Positions 16,688-24,439 of a DNA stretch of 64,000 bases are shown here, piece by piece (the first letter of the stretch is position 1; the number at the start of each line of letters is the position of its first letter). The notes beneath the pieces were generated by a model. The model saw only the letters and a program-made list of their open reading frames with translations, did no database searches and had not been told where the DNA came from. Source of the stretch: Andreprevotia chitinilytica DSM 18519 (GTDB lineage Bacteria; Pseudomonadota; Gammaproteobacteria; Burkholderiales; Chitinibacteraceae); NCBI RefSeq assembly GCF_000711875.1, contig NZ_JONM01000006.1, positions 186,001 through 250,000 on the forward strand, given 5' to 3'. The position numbers and the translations under genes were made by a program.

Positions 16688-17908
16688 CTAGCGTTTGACC
16701 AGCGTCATCAAATCCGCGACACCCATCAGCTTGAACAGGCCCGCCACCGGTTCGTTCGCGCCGAGGATGGTCGGCATCTTGCCGGCCTGCATCAGCTCAA
16801 CGCCGAGATTCAGCATCTGGCCGGCCGTATCGAAATCGACGCGCAGCACGCCGGAGAAATCGAGCACGGGCTTGCTATGCGTGGCGGCAAAAGCGCGAAT
16901 CTTTGCCAGTGCATCGGCCGCGCCGCCAACCAGATCGCCGGCGAGTTCCAGCCGGTCGGTGACGGGTTCGCCTGATTTTTCGGCTGCTTTTTGCGCGGCG
17001 GGTGCTTGCGGCGCTTTGGCTACGAGCTTCGGGTCCCACGACGGCGGCGAGACTTCGAAGGTGACGGCGTAGTCGATGGCGAGGTTTTCAAATGCCTCTT
17101 GCTCGCCGCTGGTCTGGGTGATTTCCATCAGCAGCAACCAATAGGGCGCTTCGGCCGGGTGGCGGCGGCCGGATTCGATCTTGCCGGACAACATCTTGGT
17201 GACGCTGTCGACGCCTAGCCCTTGCAGTTGAGCGCCCAGCTTGCGCGCGCGTGGCCAGAGTGCCAGCAGCTCGGCGGCGGCCATGCCGTCGATGTCAGTT
17301 ACGCGACTGAAATCGAGCCGAACCGGCCCGCCGCGTTCGCAAGCTTTCAGAATTTTCTGGATTTCTGCATTCGCGGCATCACCAACCAGTGACGATGGCA
17401 GGGTCACGAGGCCGGTAGCAGCCTGTGGTTTGGTCGTTGGGGCGGATTTCATATCGCGCCACAGCGGCGGTGATGTTTCGAATTCGACGACGTATTGCAG
17501 CCCCAGCTCGTCGAACGCGGTGTGGTTGCCGGCGATTTGCAGCAAGTCGAACATCAACTGCCACGGGCCGGTCTGGCGGCTGCCCTTGAACGACGGCATG
17601 GCCGCTTTCAGGCTATCGATGGCGGCGGCGAGGCGACCGTTGGCATAGAGCACCACGGCTTCTTCTTCGGCCGGGGTTAGTTGCGAGCTGGATTCCTCGA
17701 CCTCGATGGTCAGCTCGGACAAGTTGTAGCTGGTCGTTTCGCCATGCTGCTCGGCCGGCGTTTGTGCGGCGGGGCGGGGCGCTGGCTGTGCCGGCGTCGC
17801 CGGAAAGTCCGACGGCGTGGCAATGCTTGACGTGCTCGCAGCGGATGAACCCGGAGAAAGCGGTTTTACAGGTTCGGAATCTTTTTTGCGGAAAAGGGAA
17901 AACGCCAC
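16688..17908 (-). CDS. Tandem STAS-domain-like protein
   Basis: A 406-residue soluble protein. After a Lys-rich start (AFSLFRKK) comes a Ser/Pro/Ala linker (about residues 15-65), a helical segment with two repeats of the type WQLMFDLLQIAGNHTAFDELGLQYVVEFE / YWLLLMEITQTSGEQEAFENLAIDYAVTFE, and two STAS-like domains. The first centres on VRLDFSRVTDIDGMAAAELL and the second on PVLDFSGVLRVDFDTAGQMLN. Both lack the phosphorylatable Ser of SpoIIAA-type STAS proteins, so a scaffold or sensing role is likelier than an anti-anti-sigma switch. I prefer the GTG at 17908 over the ATG 69 bases upstream because GGGAC precedes it at a good distance. Function is unknown. Confidence 0.75.
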   Translation of the reverse strand: MAFSLFRKKDSEPVKPLSPGSSAASTSSIATPSDFPATPAQPAPRPAAQTPAEQHGETTSYNLSELTIEVEESSSQLTPAEEEAVVLYANGRLAAAIDSLKAAMPSFKGSRQTGPWQLMFDLLQIAGNHTAFDELGLQYVVEFETSPPLWRDMKSAPTTKPQAATGLVTLPSSLVGDAANAEIQKILKACERGGPVRLDFSRVTDIDGMAAAELLALWPRARKLGAQLQGLGVDSVTKMLSGKIESGRRHPAEAPYWLLLMEITQTSGEQEAFENLAIDYAVTFEVSPPSWDPKLVAKAPQAPAAQKAAEKSGEPVTDRLELAGDLVGGAADALAKIRAFAATHSKPVLDFSGVLRVDFDTAGQMLNLGVELMQAGKMPTILGANEPVAGLFKLMGVADLMTLVKR

Positions 17909-18084
17909 GGTGAAATCGTCCCGGCCGCCAAGCGGCACGTCTGCTAATCGGTTAGTTGGGCCTGATTTTACTGCCAAAATAGCCGCTCAAGCGACTCTTG
18001 CCAGTGTTGAAAGGTGCTTTGTCACTGACAGACGGGCTTGACGAAGTCTAAGACGCTGTCATGCGCTTCCCAGCAAGACAGCCA

Positions 18085-18100
18085 AACCACTATAGTGGTT
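18085..18100. promoter_or_regulatory. Perfect 16-base palindrome in the 17.9/18.1-kb divergent region
   Basis: AACCACTATAGTGGTT is fully self-complementary and contains TATAGT, a possible -10, 32 bases before the DUF748 gene start. It could be an operator for this gene or for the divergent STAS gene. Confidence 0.4.
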
Positions 18101-18131
18101 CCAATTCCACCCTGCTTTGTGATTCATTTTC

Positions 18132-21100
18132 ATGACCGTTCAGCGTTTGCTTACGGCCCTTCGCCGTTGGCGCCGTGCCCTATTTCTTGTTCTTGCCGTT
18201 GCCGTCGCTGTGGGGCTCTTGGGGGGCGTTGCGCTGCCCTGGTGGGCCAAGCCCAAACTTGAAGCAGCGCTGTCGGATGTGCTGCACCGGCAGGTGTCGA
18301 TCGGGCATATCGGCCTGAATCCTTACACGCTGACGGCCACTTTGGACGATCTCAAGGTCGTTGAAGCCGGCCAGGCGGTGTTGGCGGTGGGGCATATCAA
18401 GGCCGATCTCGATATCGCATCGATCTGGCGGCGCGGCCCGGTGATCGACGAACTGCTGATCAATGCACCTTACCTGAAGGCGATCCGCCTTAGCGAGCAC
18501 CAATACAACTGGTCCGACTTGCTGAACCAGCCCGCCAAGCCTGCCAGCGAGCCGTTGCACTTCGCCGTGCACAATATCCGCCTCATCGGCGGCCGGATCG
18601 AATTCGACGACCGTCCGCTCAAGCAGACGCACAAGCTGGAAGCGATCGAGCTTGGCGTGCCGTTCATTTCCAATCTGCCGGTCTTCATCGATACCCATGT
18701 CGATCCCACATTGGCCTTCAAGCTCGATGGCGCGCCGTTCCGGCTCACGGGCGATACCAAGCCGTTCTCACCCAGCCGTGAGAGCACGCTCAAGTTGGCG
18801 CTTACCGATCTGGATATCGCGCGCTATTGGGCCTATCTGCCGACGCCGCCTGCGCTCCAGCTGAATCGCGCCGTTCTGGCGACCGATCTGCGCCTGGTGT
18901 TTCGCCAGCAGCCCGCGATGAGCATCTCGCTGGAAGGAGGCGTGAAGCTGCACGATGTCGCGCTCGATGCCAGCGGCCAATCGCTGTTGCGGCTCAAGTC
19001 CGCCGACATCGGGTTGGCGCGGGTCGAGCCTTTGGCTGGCGTAGTGCAGCTGAATAAGTTGGCGCTGACTGGGCCCGAGGTCACGGTGAGCCGCGATAAG
19101 GCGGGCGAATTGAACTGGCTCGCGGCGCTGAAAACTGCCTATGAGAAAACAGAGGTGAAACCGGAAGCCAAAGCGGCCAGTGCGCCAGCCAAAGCAACGG
19201 CCAAGGAAGCGCGCAAGCCGCATTTCGCCATCACGACGCTAACGATCGACCAAGGCAGCATCGACGTGCGCGACGCCACTGTCGATTTCGTCACACGCAT
19301 CGATGGTATTGCCTTGCATGCCAATGGCCTCGACAGCGCCACCGGCAAGCAAGCCACGGTGAAGCTGGATTTGCACAGCGATGCGTTGGGGCAATGGCAC
19401 CACGACGGCAAGTTGCAGCTCGCGCCCATCAGCGCCGAGGGCGACCTGACGTTGACCGCCATGCCGCTGGCGGGGCTGGCACCGTTTTACCGTTCACAAC
19501 TGGCGATTGACCCCATCGGCGGCACCACCGACATCGCCACGCATTATCGCTTCGCCCAACCGGACAACGCCCCGCTGGAACTCAAGCTGGCACATTTGGG
19601 CGTCACCGTGCGTGATCTGCTGATCAAGCGGGCCAAAGCCAAGCCAGTGCTGGCTGCCGCCAAAGAGATCAAGGTCGAGAACGTTGGGTTGGACTTGGCG
19701 CAGCGGCAGGTCACGCTGGATCGGGTCGCGCTGGCTGCGCCGGTATTGAACGTCACTCGCTTGGCCGATGGTCGTTTTGAATTCGCTACGCTTGCAACAT
19801 CCACCTCACCAGATCGATCTGCCAAGCACGCCGCCAAACAGGAACCCGCCGCGCCGACCGCGCCGTGGAAAGTCACGCTACAGGAACTCGCCGTCAGCGA
19901 TGGCGCGGCACAGTTCGAGGACAAAACGCTAGCCGGCACGGTGCCATTACAGCTCAAGCGGGTGGAGTTGTCCGCCAAGCCCTTGCAGTGGCCGCTTGGT
20001 GGGCAAACGCAATTGAAGCTGGCGGCGCAAGCGGGGCGGAACGGCACGTTGCAAGTGGATGGTGTCGTGTCGCCAGAGCCGCTCGCCGGCAAGCTGGCGA
20101 TTCAGGCACGGCAGCTGGATATGGCCTATGCCCAGCCATATTTCAGCCCTCTGCTGAACATCACCCTCGCCAGCGGCCGGCTCTCCACCAAGGGCAACCT
20201 GAGCTTCAAACCCGGCCACGCGCATGACCCGATGGCGGTCAGTTATAGCGGCAACGCCAACGTCACCGACTTCTATGCGCTGGACAAGCTCAGCGGTGAA
20301 GACTTCCTGAAATGGAAGAGCCTGTATTTCGGCGGCATCGATGTGCAGACCCAGCCGATCAATGTCGGCCTGAAAGAGATCGCGCTGACCGATTTCTACG
20401 CCAAGTTGATGCTCTCGCCGCAAGGACGGCTGAATCTGGCGGACATTGTCGTGCACGACCACGCGCCGACGTCGGTGACGGTAGAGGCCAGCGCACCGGC
20501 TGCCGCATCAGTGCCGAAGGTGGCTGTTGCCTCTGCTCCGGCGAGTGCTGCCAAGGCGGTGGTGCCCGTCCGCATCGGCAAGATCACCTTGTCCGGCGGC
20601 AACATCAATTACACCGATAACTTCGTCAAACCGAACTACACCGCCAACCTGACCGATATGGCTGGCTCGGTCGCCGGTTTGTCGTCGGTGGATGCCACCC
20701 GCGCCACGCTGGATTTGCGCGGCAGTATGGATCGCATCGCGCCGGTTACCATCTCCGGCCAGCTGAATCCGCTCGGCAAGGATCTGTTTCTCGATATCCA
20801 GGGCGCGGTCAAAGGTTACGAGCTGACTGCTGCGTCGACCTATGCGGCCAAGTACGCCGGCTATGGCATCGAGAAGGGCAAGCTATCGATGGACGTCGGC
20901 TACCACATCGAAAACGGCAAGCTGCAAGCGCAGAACCATGTGGTGCTCGATCAGCTCACCTTGGGCGAGACGCCATCCGGCAGCCCGGAAGCGACCAAGC
21001 TGCCGGTGAAATTCGCGTTATCGCTGCTGAAAGACCGGCGCGGCCAGATCAACGTGCAGCTGCCGGTGACTGGTTCGTTGGATGACCCGCAGTTCAGCGT

Positions 21101-21764
21101 CGGCCATATCGTCTGGCAGGCGATTTTCAATGTGCTGACCAAGATCATCACCTCCCCGTTCGATGCGCTGGCCTCGGCTTTCGGCGGCGGGCCGCAGTTC
21201 TCGTATGTGGCGTTCGAGCCGGGTATTGCCAAGCTGGAGCAGAAGCAGTTCGACGGCCTGACCAAGCTTTCCGAAGCACTGGCAGACCGGCCGGCCCTGA
21301 ATCTGGATATCGCCGGCTGGGTCGACCCGGAACTGGATCGTGAAGGGCTCAAGGCGGCGAAACTCGCCAAACTGATGCGGGGCGCCAAGGCCGGCAAGCT
21401 CGCGGATAAGGGCGAAGCAGGCGACGAGGCTGCACTGGAAATCAGTGCCGAGGACTATCCAAAGTTATTGGAGCAGGTCTACAAACAGACCAAATTCCCC
21501 AAGCCCAAGAACGTTCTCGGCCTGTCGAAATCGCTACCGCCAGAGGAAATGCACAAGCTGCTGCTCGCCAACCTGCCAGTCACCGACGACGACCTCAAGG
21601 CGCTCGCCTCGCAACGTGCATTGGCGGTGAAGGACTTCCTGAAAGGTATCGGCGTGCCCGAAGCGCGGTTGTTTCTGGTCAACCCCAAGCTGGATGCGAC
21701 GGCGAAGGATGGTGAGAAGGACAAGGGGCCGAGCACGCGGGCGATGTTTTCGCTGCACGGGTGA
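18132..21764 (+). CDS. Giant DUF748 (AsmA-like) envelope protein
   Basis: The 1210-residue protein has one N-terminal membrane anchor (residues 16-37, ALFLVLAVAVAVGLLGGVAL) followed by a very long periplasmic region of beta-rich repeats. The early part (PKLEAALSDVLHRQVSIGHIGLNPYTLTATLDDLKV) is the AsmA-like start. Around residues 690-1010 lies the DUF748 core (AQPYFSPLLNITLASGRLSTKG, KITLSGGNINYTDNFVKPNY). The last 150 residues resemble an OmpA-like helix-strand layout (FDGLTKLSEALADRPALNLDIAGWVDPELD), without a clear peptidoglycan motif. AsmA-like proteins are thought to bridge the envelope for phospholipid transport. Three Ala/Lys/Pro-rich linkers separate the domains. The bidirectional terminator at 21903-21942 follows. 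Confidence 0.88.
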   Translation: MTVQRLLTALRRWRRALFLVLAVAVAVGLLGGVALPWWAKPKLEAALSDVLHRQVSIGHIGLNPYTLTATLDDLKVVEAGQAVLAVGHIKADLDIASIWRRGPVIDELLINAPYLKAIRLSEHQYNWSDLLNQPAKPASEPLHFAVHNIRLIGGRIEFDDRPLKQTHKLEAIELGVPFISNLPVFIDTHVDPTLAFKLDGAPFRLTGDTKPFSPSRESTLKLALTDLDIARYWAYLPTPPALQLNRAVLATDLRLVFRQQPAMSISLEGGVKLHDVALDASGQSLLRLKSADIGLARVEPLAGVVQLNKLALTGPEVTVSRDKAGELNWLAALKTAYEKTEVKPEAKAASAPAKATAKEARKPHFAITTLTIDQGSIDVRDATVDFVTRIDGIALHANGLDSATGKQATVKLDLHSDALGQWHHDGKLQLAPISAEGDLTLTAMPLAGLAPFYRSQLAIDPIGGTTDIATHYRFAQPDNAPLELKLAHLGVTVRDLLIKRAKAKPVLAAAKEIKVENVGLDLAQRQVTLDRVALAAPVLNVTRLADGRFEFATLATSTSPDRSAKHAAKQEPAAPTAPWKVTLQELAVSDGAAQFEDKTLAGTVPLQLKRVELSAKPLQWPLGGQTQLKLAAQAGRNGTLQVDGVVSPEPLAGKLAIQARQLDMAYAQPYFSPLLNITLASGRLSTKGNLSFKPGHAHDPMAVSYSGNANVTDFYALDKLSGEDFLKWKSLYFGGIDVQTQPINVGLKEIALTDFYAKLMLSPQGRLNLADIVVHDHAPTSVTVEASAPAAASVPKVAVASAPASAAKAVVPVRIGKITLSGGNINYTDNFVKPNYTANLTDMAGSVAGLSSVDATRATLDLRGSMDRIAPVTISGQLNPLGKDLFLDIQGAVKGYELTAASTYAAKYAGYGIEKGKLSMDVGYHIENGKLQAQNHVVLDQLTLGETPSGSPEATKLPVKFALSLLKDRRGQINVQLPVTGSLDDPQFSVGHIVWQAIFNVLTKIITSPFDALASAFGGGPQFSYVAFEPGIAKLEQKQFDGLTKLSEALADRPALNLDIAGWVDPELDREGLKAAKLAKLMRGAKAGKLADKGEAGDEAALEISAEDYPKLLEQVYKQTKFPKPKNVLGLSKSLPPEEMHKLLLANLPVTDDDLKALASQRALAVKDFLKGIGVPEARLFLVNPKLDATAKDGEKDKGPSTRAMFSLHG

Positions 21765-21771
21765 GCTATCA

Positions 21772-21874
21772 CCGTAGCCCGGACGCTTTGCGGCCGGGGG
21801 ACTCCGTGTGAATGGACCCGGCCGGGTGACTTTTCATGCACTGCCACCCCGGCCGCAAAGCGTCCGGGCTACGG
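21772..21874. repeat. Inverted repeat with perfect 28-base arms
   Basis: The 28 bases at 21772-21799 (beginning CCGTAGCCCGGACGC) are the exact reverse complement of 21847-21874, around a 47-base loop. It lies after the DUF748 gene. A fragment sharing CGTAGCCCGGACG is at 34645-34657. Confidence 0.85.
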
Positions 21875-21902
21875 GTTGATCTCCTTCATCCTTGGCGCGA
21901 TG

Positions 21903-21942
21903 GGAATGAAAAAGCCGGCTTATGAGCCGGCTTTTTCATTCC
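21903..21942. terminator. Bidirectional intrinsic terminator
   Basis: An 18-bp perfect stem (21903-21920 with 21925-21942; core AAAAAGCCGGCT) with a TATG loop and A/T tracts on both sides serves the convergent DUF748 and chitinase genes. Confidence 0.9.
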
Positions 21943-21956
21943 GCAAATCGAATGCA

Positions 21957-23216
21957 TCAAAACCCGAGGCTGTTCAAAAACTTGTTGGTAAACCCCAACG
22001 TCCCTGCCTGCCCGTAGGTATTGCACGTCGCCAGCGATGGTCCTGGCGCGCAATCGCTGTCGCGGTCGAACGACCACAGATGCACGCCGGCCAGATTGTT
22101 TTGCTTGGCAAAGTTCGACATGGTAGCGACGTCTGCCAGCGTAAAGGTTTCATCCTGAACGTCGTTGCCACCGATCATTGGTGTCAGTTCGATCTGGCTG
22201 AACGGCACGCCGTAGCCGTTATGCAGGTTGATCGCCGCCTGATTGGCCGATTTGCCCATGTCGCACTTGCCGTTGTTCCCGATCACGCAATTGGCCGGCG
22301 TCGCTGCGCCGTAGTCCATCACCATCAGGTTGATGGTGTAATTGCTTAGCCCGTAGGTCTTGATGGCGTTCAGCACCATCACGCCTGTAGCGCTCAAGCC
22401 GAGTGTCGAGCTGCCGCCCAGCGTTGCCAGCGAGAAGCTGAAGCGCAAACGCGGATAGGTGCGTTGCGCCACGATCACGCGCTGGACCAGATTGTTGATC
22501 ACGTCCTGGCTTTGGCCGGCTTCGAGGTCGAAATCGATGCCCAGCAGATTGCTGGAATAGTAGGTCTTGATAAAGCGCTCAAACCCCTGGTCGCTGCCGC
22601 AGGTAAACGCGCCCGAGGTACTGCCGGTCGAGATGACGTAGGTTTTGCCGTTGCTCAGGAAGCGCTGGATGTTGGCGTTGGCGATGGTATTCGGTAACGG
22701 CCCGCCCCAGCTCTCGAAGCCGCACTCGCCGACGGCGAAGGCCCAGGTCAGGGTCTTGAGCCGGCTTGGCATCACGTTCACGACCGGTTGCCTTGTACCC
22801 GCCACAGTCGTCGAGATCGCCGCCGTGTTCCAGTCCATATTCAGCGCGATGTCTTTGTAGACGCTGAACACGAAGTCGCCGACCGCTGGCGCGCCGCTTG
22901 GCCGGGGGGTGAGCACGGGGGTCAGTGTTGCATCGGGCACAGGCGTGATGACGGGGGCTGGTGTCGGCGTGCTGCTGTGATCCGCGCCAAGGTCAGTCCA
23001 CAAGCTGTTGAGGGTGGGGTTCCAGCCGGCGCTGCTGAAGTCGGTCTGATTGACCAGCGCCTGATAATTGTGACCGTTGTAGAAAACGATCGTACCGGCC
23101 GCGTAATAGGTATCCGGCCCCCAGGCAGGATAGGTGGCAGCGATAGCGCCGGTGGCGGCCAGGACCGGCAAGGCCACCAGTGCAAATTTTGTACATGCGC
23201 GCATCAAGAAAGTCAC
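21957..23216 (-). CDS. Secreted GH18 chitinase with N-terminal CBM5/12
   Basis: The 419-residue protein is exported by a signal peptide (cleavage near residue 26, GAIA). Residues 29-77 form a chitin-binding CBM5/12 module (YPAWGPDTYYAAGTIVFYNG, with the terminal SLWTDLG). A Pro/Thr linker (80-110) leads to a glycoside hydrolase family 18 domain whose active site reads LLGIDFDLE: Asp228, Asp230 and the proton donor Glu232. An upstream STGSTSG (197-202) takes the place of the SxGG strand. The layout resembles ChiD-like or fungal-type GH18 enzymes that cleave chitin from outside the cell. The GTG at 23216 is supported by GGAG nine bases upstream. No chitin-uptake genes are adjacent. Confidence 0.92.
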   Translation of the reverse strand: MTFLMRACTKFALVALPVLAATGAIAATYPAWGPDTYYAAGTIVFYNGHNYQALVNQTDFSSAGWNPTLNSLWTDLGADHSSTPTPAPVITPVPDATLTPVLTPRPSGAPAVGDFVFSVYKDIALNMDWNTAAISTTVAGTRQPVVNVMPSRLKTLTWAFAVGECGFESWGGPLPNTIANANIQRFLSNGKTYVISTGSTSGAFTCGSDQGFERFIKTYYSSNLLGIDFDLEAGQSQDVINNLVQRVIVAQRTYPRLRFSFSLATLGGSSTLGLSATGVMVLNAIKTYGLSNYTINLMVMDYGAATPANCVIGNNGKCDMGKSANQAAINLHNGYGVPFSQIELTPMIGGNDVQDETFTLADVATMSNFAKQNNLAGVHLWSFDRDSDCAPGPSLATCNTYGQAGTLGFTNKFLNSLGF

Positions 23217-23338
23217 AGCGCTTTTCTCCAGATATTGCCCGTTGCGATATGCCGCGACAGGCCAAGAATACGGAGTATGGAGAAAGACGGATTTCAGTCA
23301 ATGACTTTGCTTGTAAGGCGTATACCCTAGGGTGACCT

Positions 23339-23382
23339 TCTCCCCTCGCCCATTCATGGGAGAGGGGCCGGGGGAGAGGGGG
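23339..23382. repeat. CCCTCTCCC/GGGAGAGGG element, copy 2 (partial)
   Basis: TCTCCCCTCGCCCATT and TGGGAGAGGGGCC with GGGGGAGAGGGG form a shorter version of the element seen at 13276-13380, between the chitinase and metR. Confidence 0.7.
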
Positions 23383-23419
23383 GTGCCAAGTGCAAAGTCC
23401 AATTCACGCGCCACTTCCC

Positions 23420-24343
23420 TCACCCAATCAACTGAATCCCAGGCAGTTCCGCCACGCAAACCTCGCGCACGATCGCCACGAAATCTTGCAGATAAGCGGT
23501 ATGGGCGCGGTCGTCCAGCACGGCGGCATTCAGCTCGGCGCGCAGGCCGTTGGCAGTGATGGGGCGGGCTGCGACGTAATCGCGTTCCAGATAATGCTGC
23601 ACGCTCCAACCCGGCAGGGCGGCGATGCCACGCCGGCTGGCAACGAGCTGCAAGATGGCGACGGTTAGCTCGGTGGTGCGGCGCTTCGGGTTCACGCCGG
23701 CCGGTTTGAGCACTTGGCGGATCAGGTCAAGCATCTCGTCCGGCACCGGATAGGTGATCAGCGTTTCGCCCGCAAAATCCTCGGCGGCAAGGAATGGCTT
23801 GGTTGCCAGCGGATGATCGCGCGCCAGCAGACCGACCATGTCATAGGCGAACAGCGGCAGATGGGCGATGCCGCTTTCGGCCTCCGGCACCGACACGATG
23901 GCCAGATCGGCGCGGTCTTCGAACAGTAACTGCACCGGGTCGGCATGAAAGCCGGAGACGATATCCAGCTCCACCTCCGGCCAGCGCTCACGGAAGGTAT
24001 CCATCGCCGGCATCAGCCAATCGAAGCAGGTATGGCATTCCACCGCGATGCGCAGGCTGCCGGCTTCACCCTCGCGCAGCTTGGCGATATCACGCTCGGC
24101 GTTTGCGATCTGCGGCAACACCAGATCGGCCAGCTGCACCAGTTTGTCCCCCGCAGGCGTGAGCTTGAGCGGCGCGGTCTTGCGGGCAAACAGCGGCAAG
24201 CCGTAATGCTCTTCCAGTAGCCGCAACTGATGCGATAGCGCGGACTGGGTCAGGAACAGCCGCTCCGCCGCGCGGGTGAGATTGCCGGCATCGCGAATCG
24301 CCGCGAGCGTTTTCAGGTGGCGCAATTCCAGTAGCGATTGCAT
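23420..24343 (-). CDS. metR: LysR-family regulator of methionine genes, MetR
   Basis: The 307-residue protein has the LysR N-terminal winged helix (ELRHLKTLAAIRDAGNLTRA, AERLFLTQSALSHQLRLLEE, residues 5-50) and a two-lobed effector domain from about residue 90 (LRIAVECHTCFDWLMPAMD, characteristic of MetR). MetR activates metE and other methionine genes with homocysteine as co-activator. It is transcribed divergently from metE, the classical arrangement, with 96 bases between the two starts. A LysR-type palindrome at 24373-24387 in this gap fits shared regulation. Confidence 0.95.
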   Translation of the reverse strand: MQSLLELRHLKTLAAIRDAGNLTRAAERLFLTQSALSHQLRLLEEHYGLPLFARKTAPLKLTPAGDKLVQLADLVLPQIANAERDIAKLREGEAGSLRIAVECHTCFDWLMPAMDTFRERWPEVELDIVSGFHADPVQLLFEDRADLAIVSVPEAESGIAHLPLFAYDMVGLLARDHPLATKPFLAAEDFAGETLITYPVPDEMLDLIRQVLKPAGVNPKRRTTELTVAILQLVASRRGIAALPGWSVQHYLERDYVAARPITANGLRAELNAAVLDDRAHTAYLQDFVAIVREVCVAELPGIQLIG

Positions 24344-24372
24344 GAGTGGCTCTCAGTGAAATCGTGAAAATA

Positions 24373-24387
24373 ATGAGTTTGAATCAT
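24373..24387. promoter_or_regulatory. Candidate MetR binding site in the metR/metE gap
   Basis: ATGAGTTTGAATCAT is an imperfect palindrome with ATGA/TCAT ends and the T-N11-A layout of LysR boxes. It is central in the divergent region and AT-rich. Confidence 0.45.
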
Positions 24388-24439
24388 AAAGACCGGGCGA
24401 GGATCATGCAAACCATATTCATTGATATCGAGGTTTGTC

